This document shows positions 44,079 through 54,333 of a DNA stretch of 64,000 bases, piece by piece. Location: NCBI GenBank assembly GCA_038396625.1, contig CP121688.1, positions 1,178,001-1,242,000 of the forward strand, written 5' to 3'. The stretch's first letter is position 1, and every line of letters begins with the position of its first letter. A model generated the notes under the pieces. That model searched no databases. It was not told the origin of the DNA and saw only the letters and a list, made by a program, of their open reading frames with translations. Made by a program: the position numbers and the translations under genes. The DNA is from G038396625 sp038396625 (GTDB taxonomy: Bacteria; Bacillota; Clostridia; Peptostreptococcales; Thermotaleaceae).

Positions 44079-44987
44079 TCATAACGTTTTTATATTATTT
44101 AACCCTAATGATCTTGCTGATGCAATAGCGCGAGAGAATTCCTGTCTTGTAATACCTCTTTTTAGTTCTTCAAACCCATATGCCTTATGGGCTGGATAAT
44201 ACTGGGCCATGATATTTACATAGGTATCTTTAGAAATTTCATCGGCTATAAATTGCATGATTTTTTTTGTGTTTGCGATATTTTGAGGCATAACCAGATG
44301 ACGGATCATTAGGCCGCGATAGGCGATATGGTGTTCATCTGTTGTTAGGCTGCCAACCTGTCTATACATTTCTTTTACAGCATTTTTCGTAATGGTGTAG
44401 TAATTTTTTACGCCCAAATACTTTTTAGCAATTTGGTCGTCTGCAAACTTTATATCAGGCATATAGATGTCTATAATGCCATCTAATAACCGTAAGGTAT
44501 CTGTTAAATCATATCCATTGGTATTATATACAATGGGGATAGATAATCCTTTTTTTGCAGCAAGAAAAATTCCCTCTACAATCTGTGGAACAATATGTCC
44601 AGGAGAAACAAGATTAATATTATGACATTTTCTATTTTGTAGATAGAGCATCATATCTGCTAATTCTTCAGTAGTGATCTCTTGCCCCGCACCGCAGTAG
44701 CTAATTTCATAGTTTTGGCAAAATACACATGCTAGATTACAATGAGAAAAGAAAATGGTACCTGAACCATATGTACCTATTAATTCCTTCTCTTCTCCAA
44801 AATGTACTTCTTCTCCTGATACAACCGCGTTACTTAAAGTTTTACAATAACCTCGTTCTCCCTTTAATCTATTTACTTGACATTGATGAGGACACAGCAC
44901 ACAGTTCTCTAACATAGCTTTAAGTTTATTGCTTCGATCCTTCAATTCTCCACTTTTTAATAATTTCAGATAGCTTGGCTTATACAT
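44079..44987 (-). CDS. Radical SAM protein, PflA-like (COG1313 group)
   Basis: The 302-residue iron-sulfur enzyme has the radical SAM triad CNLACVFC (about residue 86) that binds the [4Fe-4S] cluster, and an N-terminal cysteine pattern CVLCPHQCQVNRL...GYC that is shared by the COG1313 group of pyruvate-formate-lyase-activating-like proteins. Targets of this group are not known. The TTG at 45008 is also in frame, but ATG 44987 lies 8 nt after AAGGTGAG. It is monocistronic. Confidence 0.88.
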   Translation of the reverse strand: MYKPSYLKLLKSGELKDRSNKLKAMLENCVLCPHQCQVNRLKGERGYCKTLSNAVVSGEEVHFGEEKELIGTYGSGTIFFSHCNLACVFCQNYEISYCGAGQEITTEELADMMLYLQNRKCHNINLVSPGHIVPQIVEGIFLAAKKGLSIPIVYNTNGYDLTDTLRLLDGIIDIYMPDIKFADDQIAKKYLGVKNYYTITKNAVKEMYRQVGSLTTDEHHIAYRGLMIRHLVMPQNIANTKKIMQFIADEISKDTYVNIMAQYYPAHKAYGFEELKRGITRQEFSRAIASARSLGLNNIKTL

Positions 44988-45232
44988 TATTTTTCTCACC
45001 TTCTTCAAAAGAATTTAATTATAGGATTTCCTTTATTAGAAAAGGTTATGAGTAGTTAAATTGGATAGGGTTTGAAGTCCATGCAAATTCGTGCTTTCAA
45101 ATTGCCTGTCATGCAATAGGAATGGCATAGCAACAATTTATGATGAAGGATATAGAGCATGAAGCGTACAGGGGCAAATCGAATATTAGTTTTATTCGGA
45201 TAATAAAATATGGAGTAGAATCGCTATCTTTA

Positions 45233-45256
45233 AAGAGGAGGTAAAAATCTCCTCTT
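45233..45256 (+). repeat. Hairpin in the intergenic region before the coat genes
   Basis: AAGAGGAG and CTCCTCTT form an 8-bp stem around GTAAAAAT, without a T run on either side. It lies 123 bp before the first coat gene in a 391-bp interval that otherwise shows no feature I recognise. Confidence 0.35.
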
Positions 45257-45378
45257 AGAATATATCTATTTGAAAAGTATGGGTACAGTATATAAAAATA
45301 AAAGCTAAATATATCACGAATAAATTTATTTTAAAGGTAAATAATAAGCATGAAAATTTAAAATAAAGGAGTGGAAAT

Positions 45379-45564
45379 ATGGCACAATTAAATGAACTTG
45401 AACTTCAAAACTTGAGACATCTTATTGGTTCACATGAAACAGCTTATCAGAAGTTATCAAATTATGCACAACAGGCTACTGACCCCCAAATTAAGCAGTA
45501 TTTTCAAAAATCAGCGCAAGATGCACAAAACACTAAACAACAGTTATTATCATTTTTAGGATAA
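45379..45564 (+). CDS. Small CotF-like spore coat protein
   Basis: The 61-residue Gln-rich helical protein (LNELELQNLRHLIGSHETAYQ...QLLSFLG) resembles the N-terminal half of CotF-family/ferritin-like coat proteins. It is encoded 14 bp before a second such gene, so the pair looks like one coat module split in two. AAAGGAG is upstream. Expression is likely late in sporulation; no sporulation sigma promoter was verified. Confidence 0.7.
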   Translation: MAQLNELELQNLRHLIGSHETAYQKLSNYAQQATDPQIKQYFQKSAQDAQNTKQQLLSFLG

Positions 45565-45578
45565 AGGAGGTATACTGC

Positions 45579-45824
45579 ATGAAAGAAAAAGATATGGTAA
45601 ATGATACACTTTCAATGCTAAATAGTAGCATTACGGGTTATGCAAATGTGATAGCCCAGGCAAGCAATCAGCAACTTAGACAAGCCATTCAACAAATAAG
45701 AAATAATTGTGAACAAAGTCAATATGAACTTTATCAAATGGCAGAACAAAAAGGATACTATCAATCTGCTGCACAGGCTAGACCAGAAGAAATTCAACAA
45801 GTAAAATCTAGTTTTAATCAATAA
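45579..45824 (+). CDS. CotF-family spore coat protein
   Basis: The 81-residue protein reads DMVNDTLSMLNSSITGYANVIAQASNQQLRQAIQQIRN and YELYQMAEQKGYYQSAAQA, the typical Coat F domain. It is a structural part of the spore surface. It has ribosome site AAAGGAGG and is the second gene of a two-gene unit, ended by a stem with a T run. Confidence 0.87.
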   Translation: MKEKDMVNDTLSMLNSSITGYANVIAQASNQQLRQAIQQIRNNCEQSQYELYQMAEQKGYYQSAAQARPEEIQQVKSSFNQ

Positions 45825-45836
45825 AAAAGCAAAGAG

Positions 45837-45888
45837 AAGAGAGGGTTTTAGAAGCCTTAAGGGTTTTTAGATCCTCTCTTTTTTTCAT
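45837..45888 (+). terminator. Terminator of the coat-protein pair
   Basis: AAGAGAGG (45837-45844) pairs with CCTCTCTT (45873-45880) and is followed by TTTTTC; an inner CCTTAAGG palindrome makes a second small stem. Confidence 0.75.
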
Positions 45889-46088
45889 TTGATAAATGCA
45901 TGGAATTTTGCAATGGGTTTGGTTGTGTATTGTGAATAATAGGAATATAGATTTTGTCTTTTTATAATGCGTATAAAATCTCTTCTTTATGGAAGAAAAT
46001 ATATTGAGTCTATATTTAATTTACATCATATACCAAGAAAAGAAACCCCATCAAAGCAATCATATATTTTAAAAAGGAGGGGGAGCAT

Positions 46089-47675
46089 CTGCATTTATTC
46101 GATCGAATTAGAAGCCTTATTAAAAAAGGTGTAAAAGATGAAGAAAAGCTTTTCAAATATGAAGAATTTGAAAGAAAGGGTGTATCAAAGGACCTCCAAA
46201 ATAATCAACAATACCTTCAGGAAATCTTTAAAGATACCAAAGATATTGTTTTTAGAAACATGACGATACGAGAGACTCAACAAAGATTGATGCTTGTCTT
46301 TGTGGATGGAATGGTGGATAGAAGCCTTGTAAATGACCATTTAATCAAATCGATAATGATAGACATGGCTACAGAAAATTATGGAAAAAATTTATCCCTA
46401 AAAGAAGTGCAAGAAAGCTTTGTTGCCGTTTCAGCAATCTATGCAGCAGAGACCTTCGATGAATTGATGCTTCAATTATTATCAGGGGATACCCTATTAT
46501 TTATGGAAGGAGAAAAAAAGGCATTAATTATTGGCAGCAAGGGTTGGGAGAGCAGAGGAATTGATGAACCTACCACGGAACTGAATGTAAAGGGGCCTAA
46601 GGATAGTTTTATCGAAACCTTAAAAACCAATATTGTTTTAATTAGAAGAAAATTTCGTGACCCCAACTTGGCAATAGAGACATTGAAAGTAGGACGAAGA
46701 AGTAAAACCGATGTGGCATTGGTATATCTTAAGGGCGTTGCCATGGATGGACTCGTGGAGGAAGTGAGGGATAAGATCAAAGAAGTCGATGTAGACACCC
46801 TCATTGACAGCAGTCATTTATCTCAGCTTATTGAAGACAAAAACTGGACCATTTTTCCACAGATGATCCATACTGAAAGACCGGATAAAGCGGTAGCAGC
46901 CATTGCAGAAGGAAGAATTACCATTTTGGTAGATGGGTCTCCTTTTGCTATATTGGGACCATCTACATTTTCCATGTATATGGATGCACCGGATGATTAC
47001 CATGAAATGCCCATTATAGCGTCTTTGATTAGAATTACCCGATATATCAGCTTTTTTTTATCGGCGACTTTGCCTGGCATTTATATCGCCATTACCAATT
47101 TTCATCCAGGAATGCTTCCCCCAACATTTGCTTTGACAATTATAGCCACAAGGGTGGCCTTGCCTTTTCCAAGTTTTATGGAGGTATTTATTATGGAATC
47201 CATCATAGAAATTATGCAAGAGGCAGGCTTGAGGCTACCCCCATCCATTGGGCAAACGGTCAGTATCGTAGGGGGGATTGTAATTGGGCAAGCTGCAGTT
47301 CAGGCAGGACTTGTTAGTCCCATTGTTACGATCATTATAGCCTTTACAGCCATTGCTTCCTTTACTTTGCCAAGCTATAGCATCAATCTAAGCAGTAGAG
47401 TACTGCGTATTCCTTTTGTTGTGGCGGGTTCAACCCTAGGCTTCTTTGGCATCATTATGCTAGGCTTGGCGGTGTTAGCCCATATGGCATCTATCGAAAG
47501 TTTTGGCATTGGATATTTTGAGGACTTCTCTCCTTGGCGCTTAAATGATTTAAAAGATACTGTAATTAAGGTGCCTTATTCCTATATGGAAAAAAGACCA
47601 GAATCATTAAAGCCTCAAGACACCATTAGAATAGCTCATAAGAACAGCAAAAGGGAGGATCAGGATGAGAAATAG
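46089..47675 (+). CDS. Spore germination receptor A subunit, probable CTG start
   Basis: The first ATG (46260) would remove the normal GerA N-terminus. The frame stays open upstream and encodes FDRIRSLIKKGVKDEEKLF and SKDLQNNQQYLQEIFKDTKD, a textbook GerA beginning. The only start-like codon after the strong ribosome site AGGAGGGGG (46075-46083) is CTG at 46089, giving 528 residues. The rest is standard: GSKGWESRGIDEPTTELNVKGP, then membrane helices with PPSIGQTVSIVGGIVIGQAAV. It is first in an A-B-C operon and overlaps gerB by 11 bp. Confidence 0.88.
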   Translation: MHLFDRIRSLIKKGVKDEEKLFKYEEFERKGVSKDLQNNQQYLQEIFKDTKDIVFRNMTIRETQQRLMLVFVDGMVDRSLVNDHLIKSIMIDMATENYGKNLSLKEVQESFVAVSAIYAAETFDELMLQLLSGDTLLFMEGEKKALIIGSKGWESRGIDEPTTELNVKGPKDSFIETLKTNIVLIRRKFRDPNLAIETLKVGRRSKTDVALVYLKGVAMDGLVEEVRDKIKEVDVDTLIDSSHLSQLIEDKNWTIFPQMIHTERPDKAVAAIAEGRITILVDGSPFAILGPSTFSMYMDAPDDYHEMPIIASLIRITRYISFFLSATLPGIYIAITNFHPGMLPPTFALTIIATRVALPFPSFMEVFIMESIIEIMQEAGLRLPPSIGQTVSIVGGIVIGQAAVQAGLVSPIVTIIIAFTAIASFTLPSYSINLSSRVLRIPFVVAGSTLGFFGIIMLGLAVLAHMASIESFGIGYFEDFSPWRLNDLKDTVIKVPYSYMEKRPESLKPQDTIRIAHKNSKREDQDEK

Positions 47676-48780
47676 ACGTAAATTTGAACTCAGTAGTATT
47701 GATATGACAACTTTTCTCATCATTTCTCTTTTAGGGGTGCGGTTATTGACACTACCTAGAGATTTAGCAGGACATACAAAATTGGGGGCATGGGTTTCGG
47801 TTTTAATAGGCACAGCCACCATTTTCATTCTGTCCTTTATGATGTATTGGCTCGGGATCAAGCACCCAGAGAAAAATGGTTCTGAAATTGTTTTGAGTTT
47901 ATATGGAAAGTTTTTGGGGCCCCTAGGCATTCTATTAATCAGTATCAATACTTTGGGTGCTGCAGGCCTAGGCATGCGTTTGTTTGAAGACACCATTAAG
48001 ATGTACTTATTGCCTCAGACTCCTTCTATGGTGATTGCCATGGTGATGCTGGGGGTTGCTTTCTATACATTTAATTTAGGACTCAAAGTCATTACATCCT
48101 TAATAAATATTCTAATTCCTCCAGTTTTATTGTCTATAATATTCATCATGCTATTGCCCCTAAGCAGAGTAGATGCAGAAAATTTCATGAATCCCTTTGG
48201 TTTAGGGATATTACCTGTATTTGAAGGTTCTTTAGAAGTATTAGATGCATTATATGGTTTTACCCTTATTACATATCTTATGCCCTATTTTAAGGAACGA
48301 GAGAGTGTAAAAAGATGGGTTACAGTAGGGATATCTATTCCATCTATTATTTATTTCAATGTGGTACTGCTTTGTATCCTGGTATTTGGAGATGCAGAAA
48401 TGGGTAGGATGCTGTATCCTACTGTTACTTTAGCAAAATCCATTTAACTGGAGTATCAACTTTTTGAAAGAGCAGAAAGCTTGTTGGTAACCCTATGGAT
48501 CATCAGTATTTATTTTGCCTTAGTATTGTCTTTGTATGTAAACGATCAAAACATAAGGGCATGGATTCAAGTGAAAAAAGGAACATGGCAAGATAAGTTT
48601 CTACATTATGGGCAGGTAATCCTTATAGCAATCATCTCAATGCTTCCTCAGAATGTGGTACAGCAAGAAGTTTTTGAAAGATATATAAGCTACGTTGGTA
48701 GAACACTTACGCTAGGGTTTATCCCACTTTTAGTTTTATTGACCGTTTTTAAAGAAAGGAAGAAAAGCCATGGGAAATAA
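47665..48780 (+). pseudogene. Spore germination receptor B subunit with an in-frame stop
   Basis: The GerB frame is continuous for 371 codons and ends correctly at 48780, but codon 261 is TAA (48445-48447) in the run TVTLAKSI-stop-LEYQLFERAESL. In other GerB proteins a glutamate commonly follows this isoleucine, so a GAA to TAA change is the simplest cause. The truncated product keeps about seven helices and lacks the last three, so the receptor is probably inactive unless the stop is read through or is a sequencing error. It overlaps both neighbours. Confidence 0.88.
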
Positions 48781-49993
48781 CAAGATTCTGATGTTACTAT
48801 GTACAACCATTATATTAACGGGATGTTGGGATAGTGAAGAAATACAGGATAGGGGCTATATATTGGGTATTGCCATTGATAAAGCACAGCCTATTCCAAG
48901 AGGGCACGAAGAAAAAGAAAATTATCTCAGTGAAAGGGAATTAGAGCAAATGCCCTTGCAAAAAGGAGAACCCAAGTATGCCTATACCCTGCAGTTACCT
49001 ATACTAGCTAATATCAAAAATAAGCCTTCGGGTGCAGGAGGGGGAGGTGATGGAGGTGCAGGTAAAGAGGCTGTTTGGGATGCTACTATGAGAGGAAATT
49101 CCTTTATGGAGGCAAATCGAGAATTTTCTACTCGTCTAGAATTTCCACCTTATTATGAACATCTTCAAGCAATTATCATGAATGAGGATGTGGCGAAGAA
49201 GGGACTAAGTCATGTCTTGGATATCTTTTTAAGAGACCATGAGATGAGAAGAAGAACGAGGTTGGTTGTGACGCCCCAGGAAGCCAAGAAGATATTGGAC
49301 GTAAAGCCCCAAATTGCAGATTTTTCTTCGTTTTATTTAGCAGAACTACCCCATAATGCCGATAGAACATCACGGCTATTACATATAACGGATTTAGGTG
49401 CAGTAGCAGAGAGTATTCATCAGAATTCAGATTTTGTTCTTCCCAGAGTTATAGCAACAGAGGATGAAATTAAGGATGCAGGATGTGGAGTTTTTAAGGG
49501 AGATAAGCTTGTGGGATGGCTTGGGGAAGTGGATACAATTTATCTTAAGTGGATCAGAGATGCGGTAAAGGGAGGGGTACTGGTATTGTCTATGCCCAAT
49601 GAAGAGGGAATGGTTACTTTAGAAGTAAAAAAAGCAAAAACAAAAAAGACAGCCATTATACAGGAAGATACAATAAAAATAAAGATTGATGTGAATGTTT
49701 CTTTTGATTTGGCGGAAAGAATGGATGCTCATCACGGGTCAGCTTTGGATGAAACATTTATTAAAAAAGTGGAAAACATTGCAGAAACAGAACTGAAAAA
49801 GAGGATGATAAGCACGATTCAATATGTTCAAAAAAATTTTGGTGCAGATGTATTTCATTTTAATGTGCCGATAAAGAAAAAAAATTACCGATATTGGGAA
49901 GAGATTCAAGATCAATGGCATGAGATTTTTCCCCAAATTGAAACGTTAGTAAATGTTAAGGCTGAAATTCACTCTATCGGCACGATGAAATAG
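48770..49993 (+). CDS. Spore germination receptor C lipoprotein
   Basis: The 407-residue protein has a signal peptide ending TIILTGC followed by WDSEEIQDRGYILGIAIDKA, then the GerC domain. A glycine-rich loop (SGAGGGGDGGAGKEA, about 84-98) is unusual for the family but is likely a flexible insertion. It is intact although the preceding gerB is broken; translation is coupled through an 11-bp overlap with gerB. Confidence 0.92.
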   Translation: MGNNKILMLLCTTIILTGCWDSEEIQDRGYILGIAIDKAQPIPRGHEEKENYLSERELEQMPLQKGEPKYAYTLQLPILANIKNKPSGAGGGGDGGAGKEAVWDATMRGNSFMEANREFSTRLEFPPYYEHLQAIIMNEDVAKKGLSHVLDIFLRDHEMRRRTRLVVTPQEAKKILDVKPQIADFSSFYLAELPHNADRTSRLLHITDLGAVAESIHQNSDFVLPRVIATEDEIKDAGCGVFKGDKLVGWLGEVDTIYLKWIRDAVKGGVLVLSMPNEEGMVTLEVKKAKTKKTAIIQEDTIKIKIDVNVSFDLAERMDAHHGSALDETFIKKVENIAETELKKRMISTIQYVQKNFGADVFHFNVPIKKKNYRYWEEIQDQWHEIFPQIETLVNVKAEIHSIGTMK

Positions 49994-50071
49994 AGTTATA
50001 GGTGACGCAGAAAACATGTTTATAGCTTTTTTCTTTTTCCACTGCCCTCTATAAGAATAAGCAATACTTTT

Positions 50072-51319
50072 TTATTGTTCTTGTAAAGGTTCATTGATAT
50101 AGCCTGTATGTAAAACCTTTGCTTCTACATGAATATGAATAGGGATATTTGGAAAAATGTCCTTCCAATGAGTTTTATAGAATTGATTCCATTCTCTAGG
50201 ATACTGTCTAAAGGTTTGAAATCCCATCCCAAATACATCCGCCCTAATTTCTTTTTGCACTTTTCTTACAGTAGCTTCGACATTTTCTTTGATTGCAGCC
50301 GCAATGCTTTCTTCGATCTTTTGCACCACAGCAGGGTCATTAAAGTCATCGGTAAGATTTAATTCATCAATAGAGCATTTGACATTTATATTTACATCGA
50401 TAGATAAATCATCATCGATGTGTACTTTTGTTTTTGATGTGTTTTTTAAGATGCGGTAGGTCAAATACTCTTTTTCTGAAACATGAATACTTGTAAAATC
50501 TTGGACCTTTTTATTCATGATTAAGCCCCAACCTCTACTTTCCTTTGCATTTAACCATCCCACAAGTTTAAATCCATTAAATAGAGCCAAACCATCTATT
50601 TCTACTTCTCCCTCAAAACGTTTTATCATCCCTTGATGTGTCTCGTTTTGCACCTCATTTTTTTGTGTAATTAATTTCTTAACACTGACGGTTGAAGCTA
50701 CGGGTTCGTATCCCTCAATAGAAAGTGCACTATAAAAATCTTTTAACATAATGGGGAAAGTAGCGCCTGTATCTTCTGTTGTATTAAAAATCTCATTTAA
50801 TGAATTGCTAACACTTTTCTCTTCATAGGTATTGACAATGCTGAGTAAGTCTGAAGCCTTGCCTGGAGTAACAATAATGCGTGAGGACATACGCATCGTA
50901 GGGGAAGTGTCAATATAGTTTAATATCTTTTCTATATGGGCAATGGCTGCTTTTTTGCCTACGATCACGATGGAAGTGTAACCGAGAAAAATCTCTCTAC
51001 TCATCATTTGCTGCATGTGATCTACAGCCTCTGGGATGGTTTTTCCATAGGCTGTAAATACAATGTCTTTTATCTCTCCTTCACTACTGCCCCCTGGTTT
51101 GCTTTTTTCTACTGAAGGGGAAGTGCGTGGATAAGCTATGGTTAAAGTAATGTCATTTTCATTGGGTTCTATATCAATCCCTATGGCATTAATCAGCAGC
51201 ATATCTTCATACTCTGTATAATCCCAGCATCCTGTTAATATGAGAATAAAAAATATACACAGTGCAATAACATTTATTTTGTTTGCTTGATAAAAATGCT
51301 TCATATGCTGTGTTCTCAA
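50072..51319 (-). CDS. Spore germination receptor C lipoprotein
   Basis: The 415-residue GerC protein has a signal sequence ending ILILTGC (Cys near 31), then WDYTEYEDMLLINAIGIDIEP and the C-terminal domain ending FPNIPIHIHVEAKVL. The frame starts with TTG at 51319, inside the gerB stop (TTGA), or with ATG at 51304. It is last in a minus-strand A-B-C operon, tail to tail with the plus-strand ger operon. Confidence 0.92.
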   Translation of the reverse strand: MRTQHMKHFYQANKINVIALCIFFILILTGCWDYTEYEDMLLINAIGIDIEPNENDITLTIAYPRTSPSVEKSKPGGSSEGEIKDIVFTAYGKTIPEAVDHMQQMMSREIFLGYTSIVIVGKKAAIAHIEKILNYIDTSPTMRMSSRIIVTPGKASDLLSIVNTYEEKSVSNSLNEIFNTTEDTGATFPIMLKDFYSALSIEGYEPVASTVSVKKLITQKNEVQNETHQGMIKRFEGEVEIDGLALFNGFKLVGWLNAKESRGWGLIMNKKVQDFTSIHVSEKEYLTYRILKNTSKTKVHIDDDLSIDVNINVKCSIDELNLTDDFNDPAVVQKIEESIAAAIKENVEATVRKVQKEIRADVFGMGFQTFRQYPREWNQFYKTHWKDIFPNIPIHIHVEAKVLHTGYINEPLQEQ

Positions 51320-52425
51320 TATTCTTTAACACCTCTTTTATTGATTTTCTTTTTCCATAGCCATAAACTTATTGAAACAATAATCATCACCACGATGCAA
51401 AAGGGTAAGAAAATATAGGTAGAGAAAAACTCTAGATAATAAAGTACTTTGTTATAATTTTCTATAAAAAAAGATGCAACAAAAATAAGCAAAGAAATAC
51501 ATACCATATTGATCCGAGAGCCTTTGTAATTGAAAATCTGTAAAATTCCCCTAGAGGCGCATACCAATAAAATAGGCAAATAATAATATGCCCATGCAAA
51601 ATAAGATAATAGGGTAAATATTTCTAATCCTTGTACAAAATCCCCTGCCTTAAAAAGGCGTATGACATTGACAGAACCAAACGCAATGCGCGTCCCTTCA
51701 TGAACTCCTAAAATACCATAAATAGAGGCTACAGCTAGCATGAATATGATTCCTGATAAAATATTTGCGCTCAAAATAAGAGTGTAATTTTTCTGAGGTT
51801 TTTTCAGAAAGGCGATGAATATCATTGCCATCAAAACCCCTACGGATCCTGCCCCCAGTCCAAAATAGATTCCCTTTGATAGGGAGTGTTGTCCAATAAA
51901 AATGGGGAACAGATTACGAAGCTCCATTTGATCTACAGAAACAATCAAAGAGCCTAGGTGGAAAATTAAATTGTCCACTAAATACAAAATAATGGCCATT
52001 CTTCCACAAACCTCAGCACCGCTACCTGCAATAAGTGCAGCTAACAAAATGGTGGAGAAGTTAATAATCCATGGAGGAGTTCTTTGTAATAAAAAAATAT
52101 TGATTAAAGTCGTAAAATAGTTGAGCCAAAGTAAAAATAAAAAAATAAGTAGGATGCTATATAAAAAAGCTAGTATTCTAGCAATACAAGGTCTAGTGGT
52201 TGTTTCTATGATTTCAAAAATTGTTTTTCCCGGCATCTGACTGCCGATATAGAGGATCCAAAACAATAAAGGAACTAATAATATTGTAGAAAGCAGTTCT
52301 GCAACGCCACTTGCTCTACCGGATAATTCTATAAACATATTGTGCAAAATAATATAGATGCCCCCTATTGCTGCATACAATATTGCACAAAATTGTAACC
52401 CCGAGATATATTCTTTTGTTCTCAA
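51316..52425 (-). CDS. Spore germination receptor B subunit (permease-like)
   Basis: The 369-residue membrane protein with ten helices starts RTKEYISGLQFCAILYAAIGGIYIILHN and shows the family pattern through SGRASGVAELLST. Unlike the plus-strand gerB it is intact. It overlaps gerC by 4 bp and lies 17 bp after gerA. Confidence 0.9.
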   Translation of the reverse strand: MRTKEYISGLQFCAILYAAIGGIYIILHNMFIELSGRASGVAELLSTILLVPLLFWILYIGSQMPGKTIFEIIETTTRPCIARILAFLYSILLIFLFLLWLNYFTTLINIFLLQRTPPWIINFSTILLAALIAGSGAEVCGRMAIILYLVDNLIFHLGSLIVSVDQMELRNLFPIFIGQHSLSKGIYFGLGAGSVGVLMAMIFIAFLKKPQKNYTLILSANILSGIIFMLAVASIYGILGVHEGTRIAFGSVNVIRLFKAGDFVQGLEIFTLLSYFAWAYYYLPILLVCASRGILQIFNYKGSRINMVCISLLIFVASFFIENYNKVLYYLEFFSTYIFLPFCIVVMIIVSISLWLWKKKINKRGVKEY

Positions 52426-52442
52426 AATAACACCTCTCTATC

Positions 52443-54065
52443 TTATTCCTCTTTTTTAGGATTTCTCGTTCCGGGTCTTTCTAGACGAATGTTTTTGTCC
52501 ATAGTATACTTGTTAGTAGGTGCAAATAATTTTAGACGTTTATTTTTTTTCCACATAGGCATTCGGGTAAATACCTGACGCATACCATAAAAATCGATTG
52601 GGGCAATAGGATAAAAAAGAGGAATCCCAAAGGATCTTAGGGTAGTGATTCTCCAAAGGATTAAAATCATTCCCCAAGCGGCACCATAGATACCTAGCAC
52701 TCCGGATAACAAAATCAAAAAATAATTGGTAATTCGATTGCTGTTGTATAGGGCTTCTGAAGGAATGGAATATGAGGATATCGCCCCTATAGCAACAATG
52801 ATAATGACTGCAGCACTTACATATCCAGCTTCTACAGCAGCCTGACCAATGACAACCGCCCCTAATATACTCGTAGCGGAACCAATATTTCCCGGTAATC
52901 TTTTTCCCACTTCTCGCAAAAGATCTACAGCAAAAGTAAGCAGCAATATTTCAATAATGGTGGGAAAGGGGACATCTTTTCGACCTAAAGAAATATGCAG
53001 TGCTAGATGTGGAGGAATAATGCCATGATGATAAGCAACAAAAGATATATATATTGAGGATATGGATGTAGATATCATAAAAGCACTTATTCTAAATATT
53101 TTTAATAAAGTTCCCACAATGGGTTTTTGGGAAAAATCATCCATCGTTTGTATATGCTGTGTAATCACGGTAGGAGCAATAAGGACAAATGGATTGCCGT
53201 CACAAAAAATAGCAAATTGTCCACAGCTTAAGTTATATGCAACCACATCAGGTCTTTCTACTAATTTATATTGAGGCCATAAGGATTTTGGATTGTCTTC
53301 AATAAAATCAGCCAACATGGCGATATTATGAATACAATCGATATCGATTCTTGCAATTCTTCGTCTCGCTTCCTCAATGATCTTCTCATTTGCGATTCCC
53401 TCTAACCATCCAAGTCTTATGGATGTTTGGGATAGCCTTCCTATTGTAAAAGCCTCAAGTTTAAATGTAGGAGTCGGTAGTCTCCTTCTTACCATCATGC
53501 AATTTGTTTCAACATCTTCAACGAAAGCCTCTTTAGGCGCATAAATCGTTGATTCAATCTCAGGTTTTTCAATTTTTCTCGTGTCAAACTTTCGTGTGTT
53601 GATAAGGGTGGCTTCATTGATGCCATCCACCAAAAGACAAGTATGCCCTTTTAATACGGCTTCACATACCTTTTCTAATCCCTTGGTTTCTTGTATAGGT
53701 ACACCTCTAAAAAATTCCTTCATCTTCAGTTTAAGATCTGTAGATTTACTGTTTTGTATACAAGTAGCGTCCTGTTTTTCACTGTTTAAATACTCTGATA
53801 AGAGAGTACGTATAGTTGATAAATCCGCCATTTTTTCTAAATACACTATGCCAGCCATTTGGTTAGCATTTACAAATAGAAACTTTTCTGTGATAATACC
53901 GTTATTTTCGCCTAAAACACCAGAAATATAATTTAAATTTTTATCGAGATCTTTAGAAATGGATGTTTTTACGTCATCATGATGTACTTTCTTATAGGAT
54001 AGATTGTGTTCTTTATGAAAAGGATTAATAAAAAGGCTTTTCAAATAACGAATGATATTTTTCAA
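52443..54065 (-). CDS. Spore germination receptor A subunit
   Basis: The 540-residue GerA protein has the soluble N-terminal region with SKDLDKNLNYISGVLGENNGI and an insertion between there and LFVDGINEATLINTRKF-like core, then the membrane part with LPGNIGSATSILGAVVIGQAAVEAG. The start is TTG at 54065, 6 nt after AAGGAAGTG. First gene of the third ger operon. Confidence 0.93.
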   Translation of the reverse strand: MKNIIRYLKSLFINPFHKEHNLSYKKVHHDDVKTSISKDLDKNLNYISGVLGENNGIITEKFLFVNANQMAGIVYLEKMADLSTIRTLLSEYLNSEKQDATCIQNSKSTDLKLKMKEFFRGVPIQETKGLEKVCEAVLKGHTCLLVDGINEATLINTRKFDTRKIEKPEIESTIYAPKEAFVEDVETNCMMVRRRLPTPTFKLEAFTIGRLSQTSIRLGWLEGIANEKIIEEARRRIARIDIDCIHNIAMLADFIEDNPKSLWPQYKLVERPDVVAYNLSCGQFAIFCDGNPFVLIAPTVITQHIQTMDDFSQKPIVGTLLKIFRISAFMISTSISSIYISFVAYHHGIIPPHLALHISLGRKDVPFPTIIEILLLTFAVDLLREVGKRLPGNIGSATSILGAVVIGQAAVEAGYVSAAVIIIVAIGAISSYSIPSEALYNSNRITNYFLILLSGVLGIYGAAWGMILILWRITTLRSFGIPLFYPIAPIDFYGMRQVFTRMPMWKKNKRLKLFAPTNKYTMDKNIRLERPGTRNPKKEE

Positions 54066-54333
54066 AACAACACTTCCTTATAGGATTAATAAAAGACGAA
54101 TGCATGAAAACAGATAAAAAATACTATCTAAGGGAGAGTAGCATTTTATATTAAATCCTTCCCAATTATTGTTTTTTAATACGTGATTTTGGACAATTCA
54201 TTGGATTCTCTTTCTTTTTAAGTTAGTTTGAAAATATGGCTTGTAATATTTTTCTGAAGGGAGCTGGTTGTTTTTCGTTTTTCATTGTATATTATGAGTA
54301 AATAAGTTTTTTGAAAGGAGAAAAGCTATAGAC

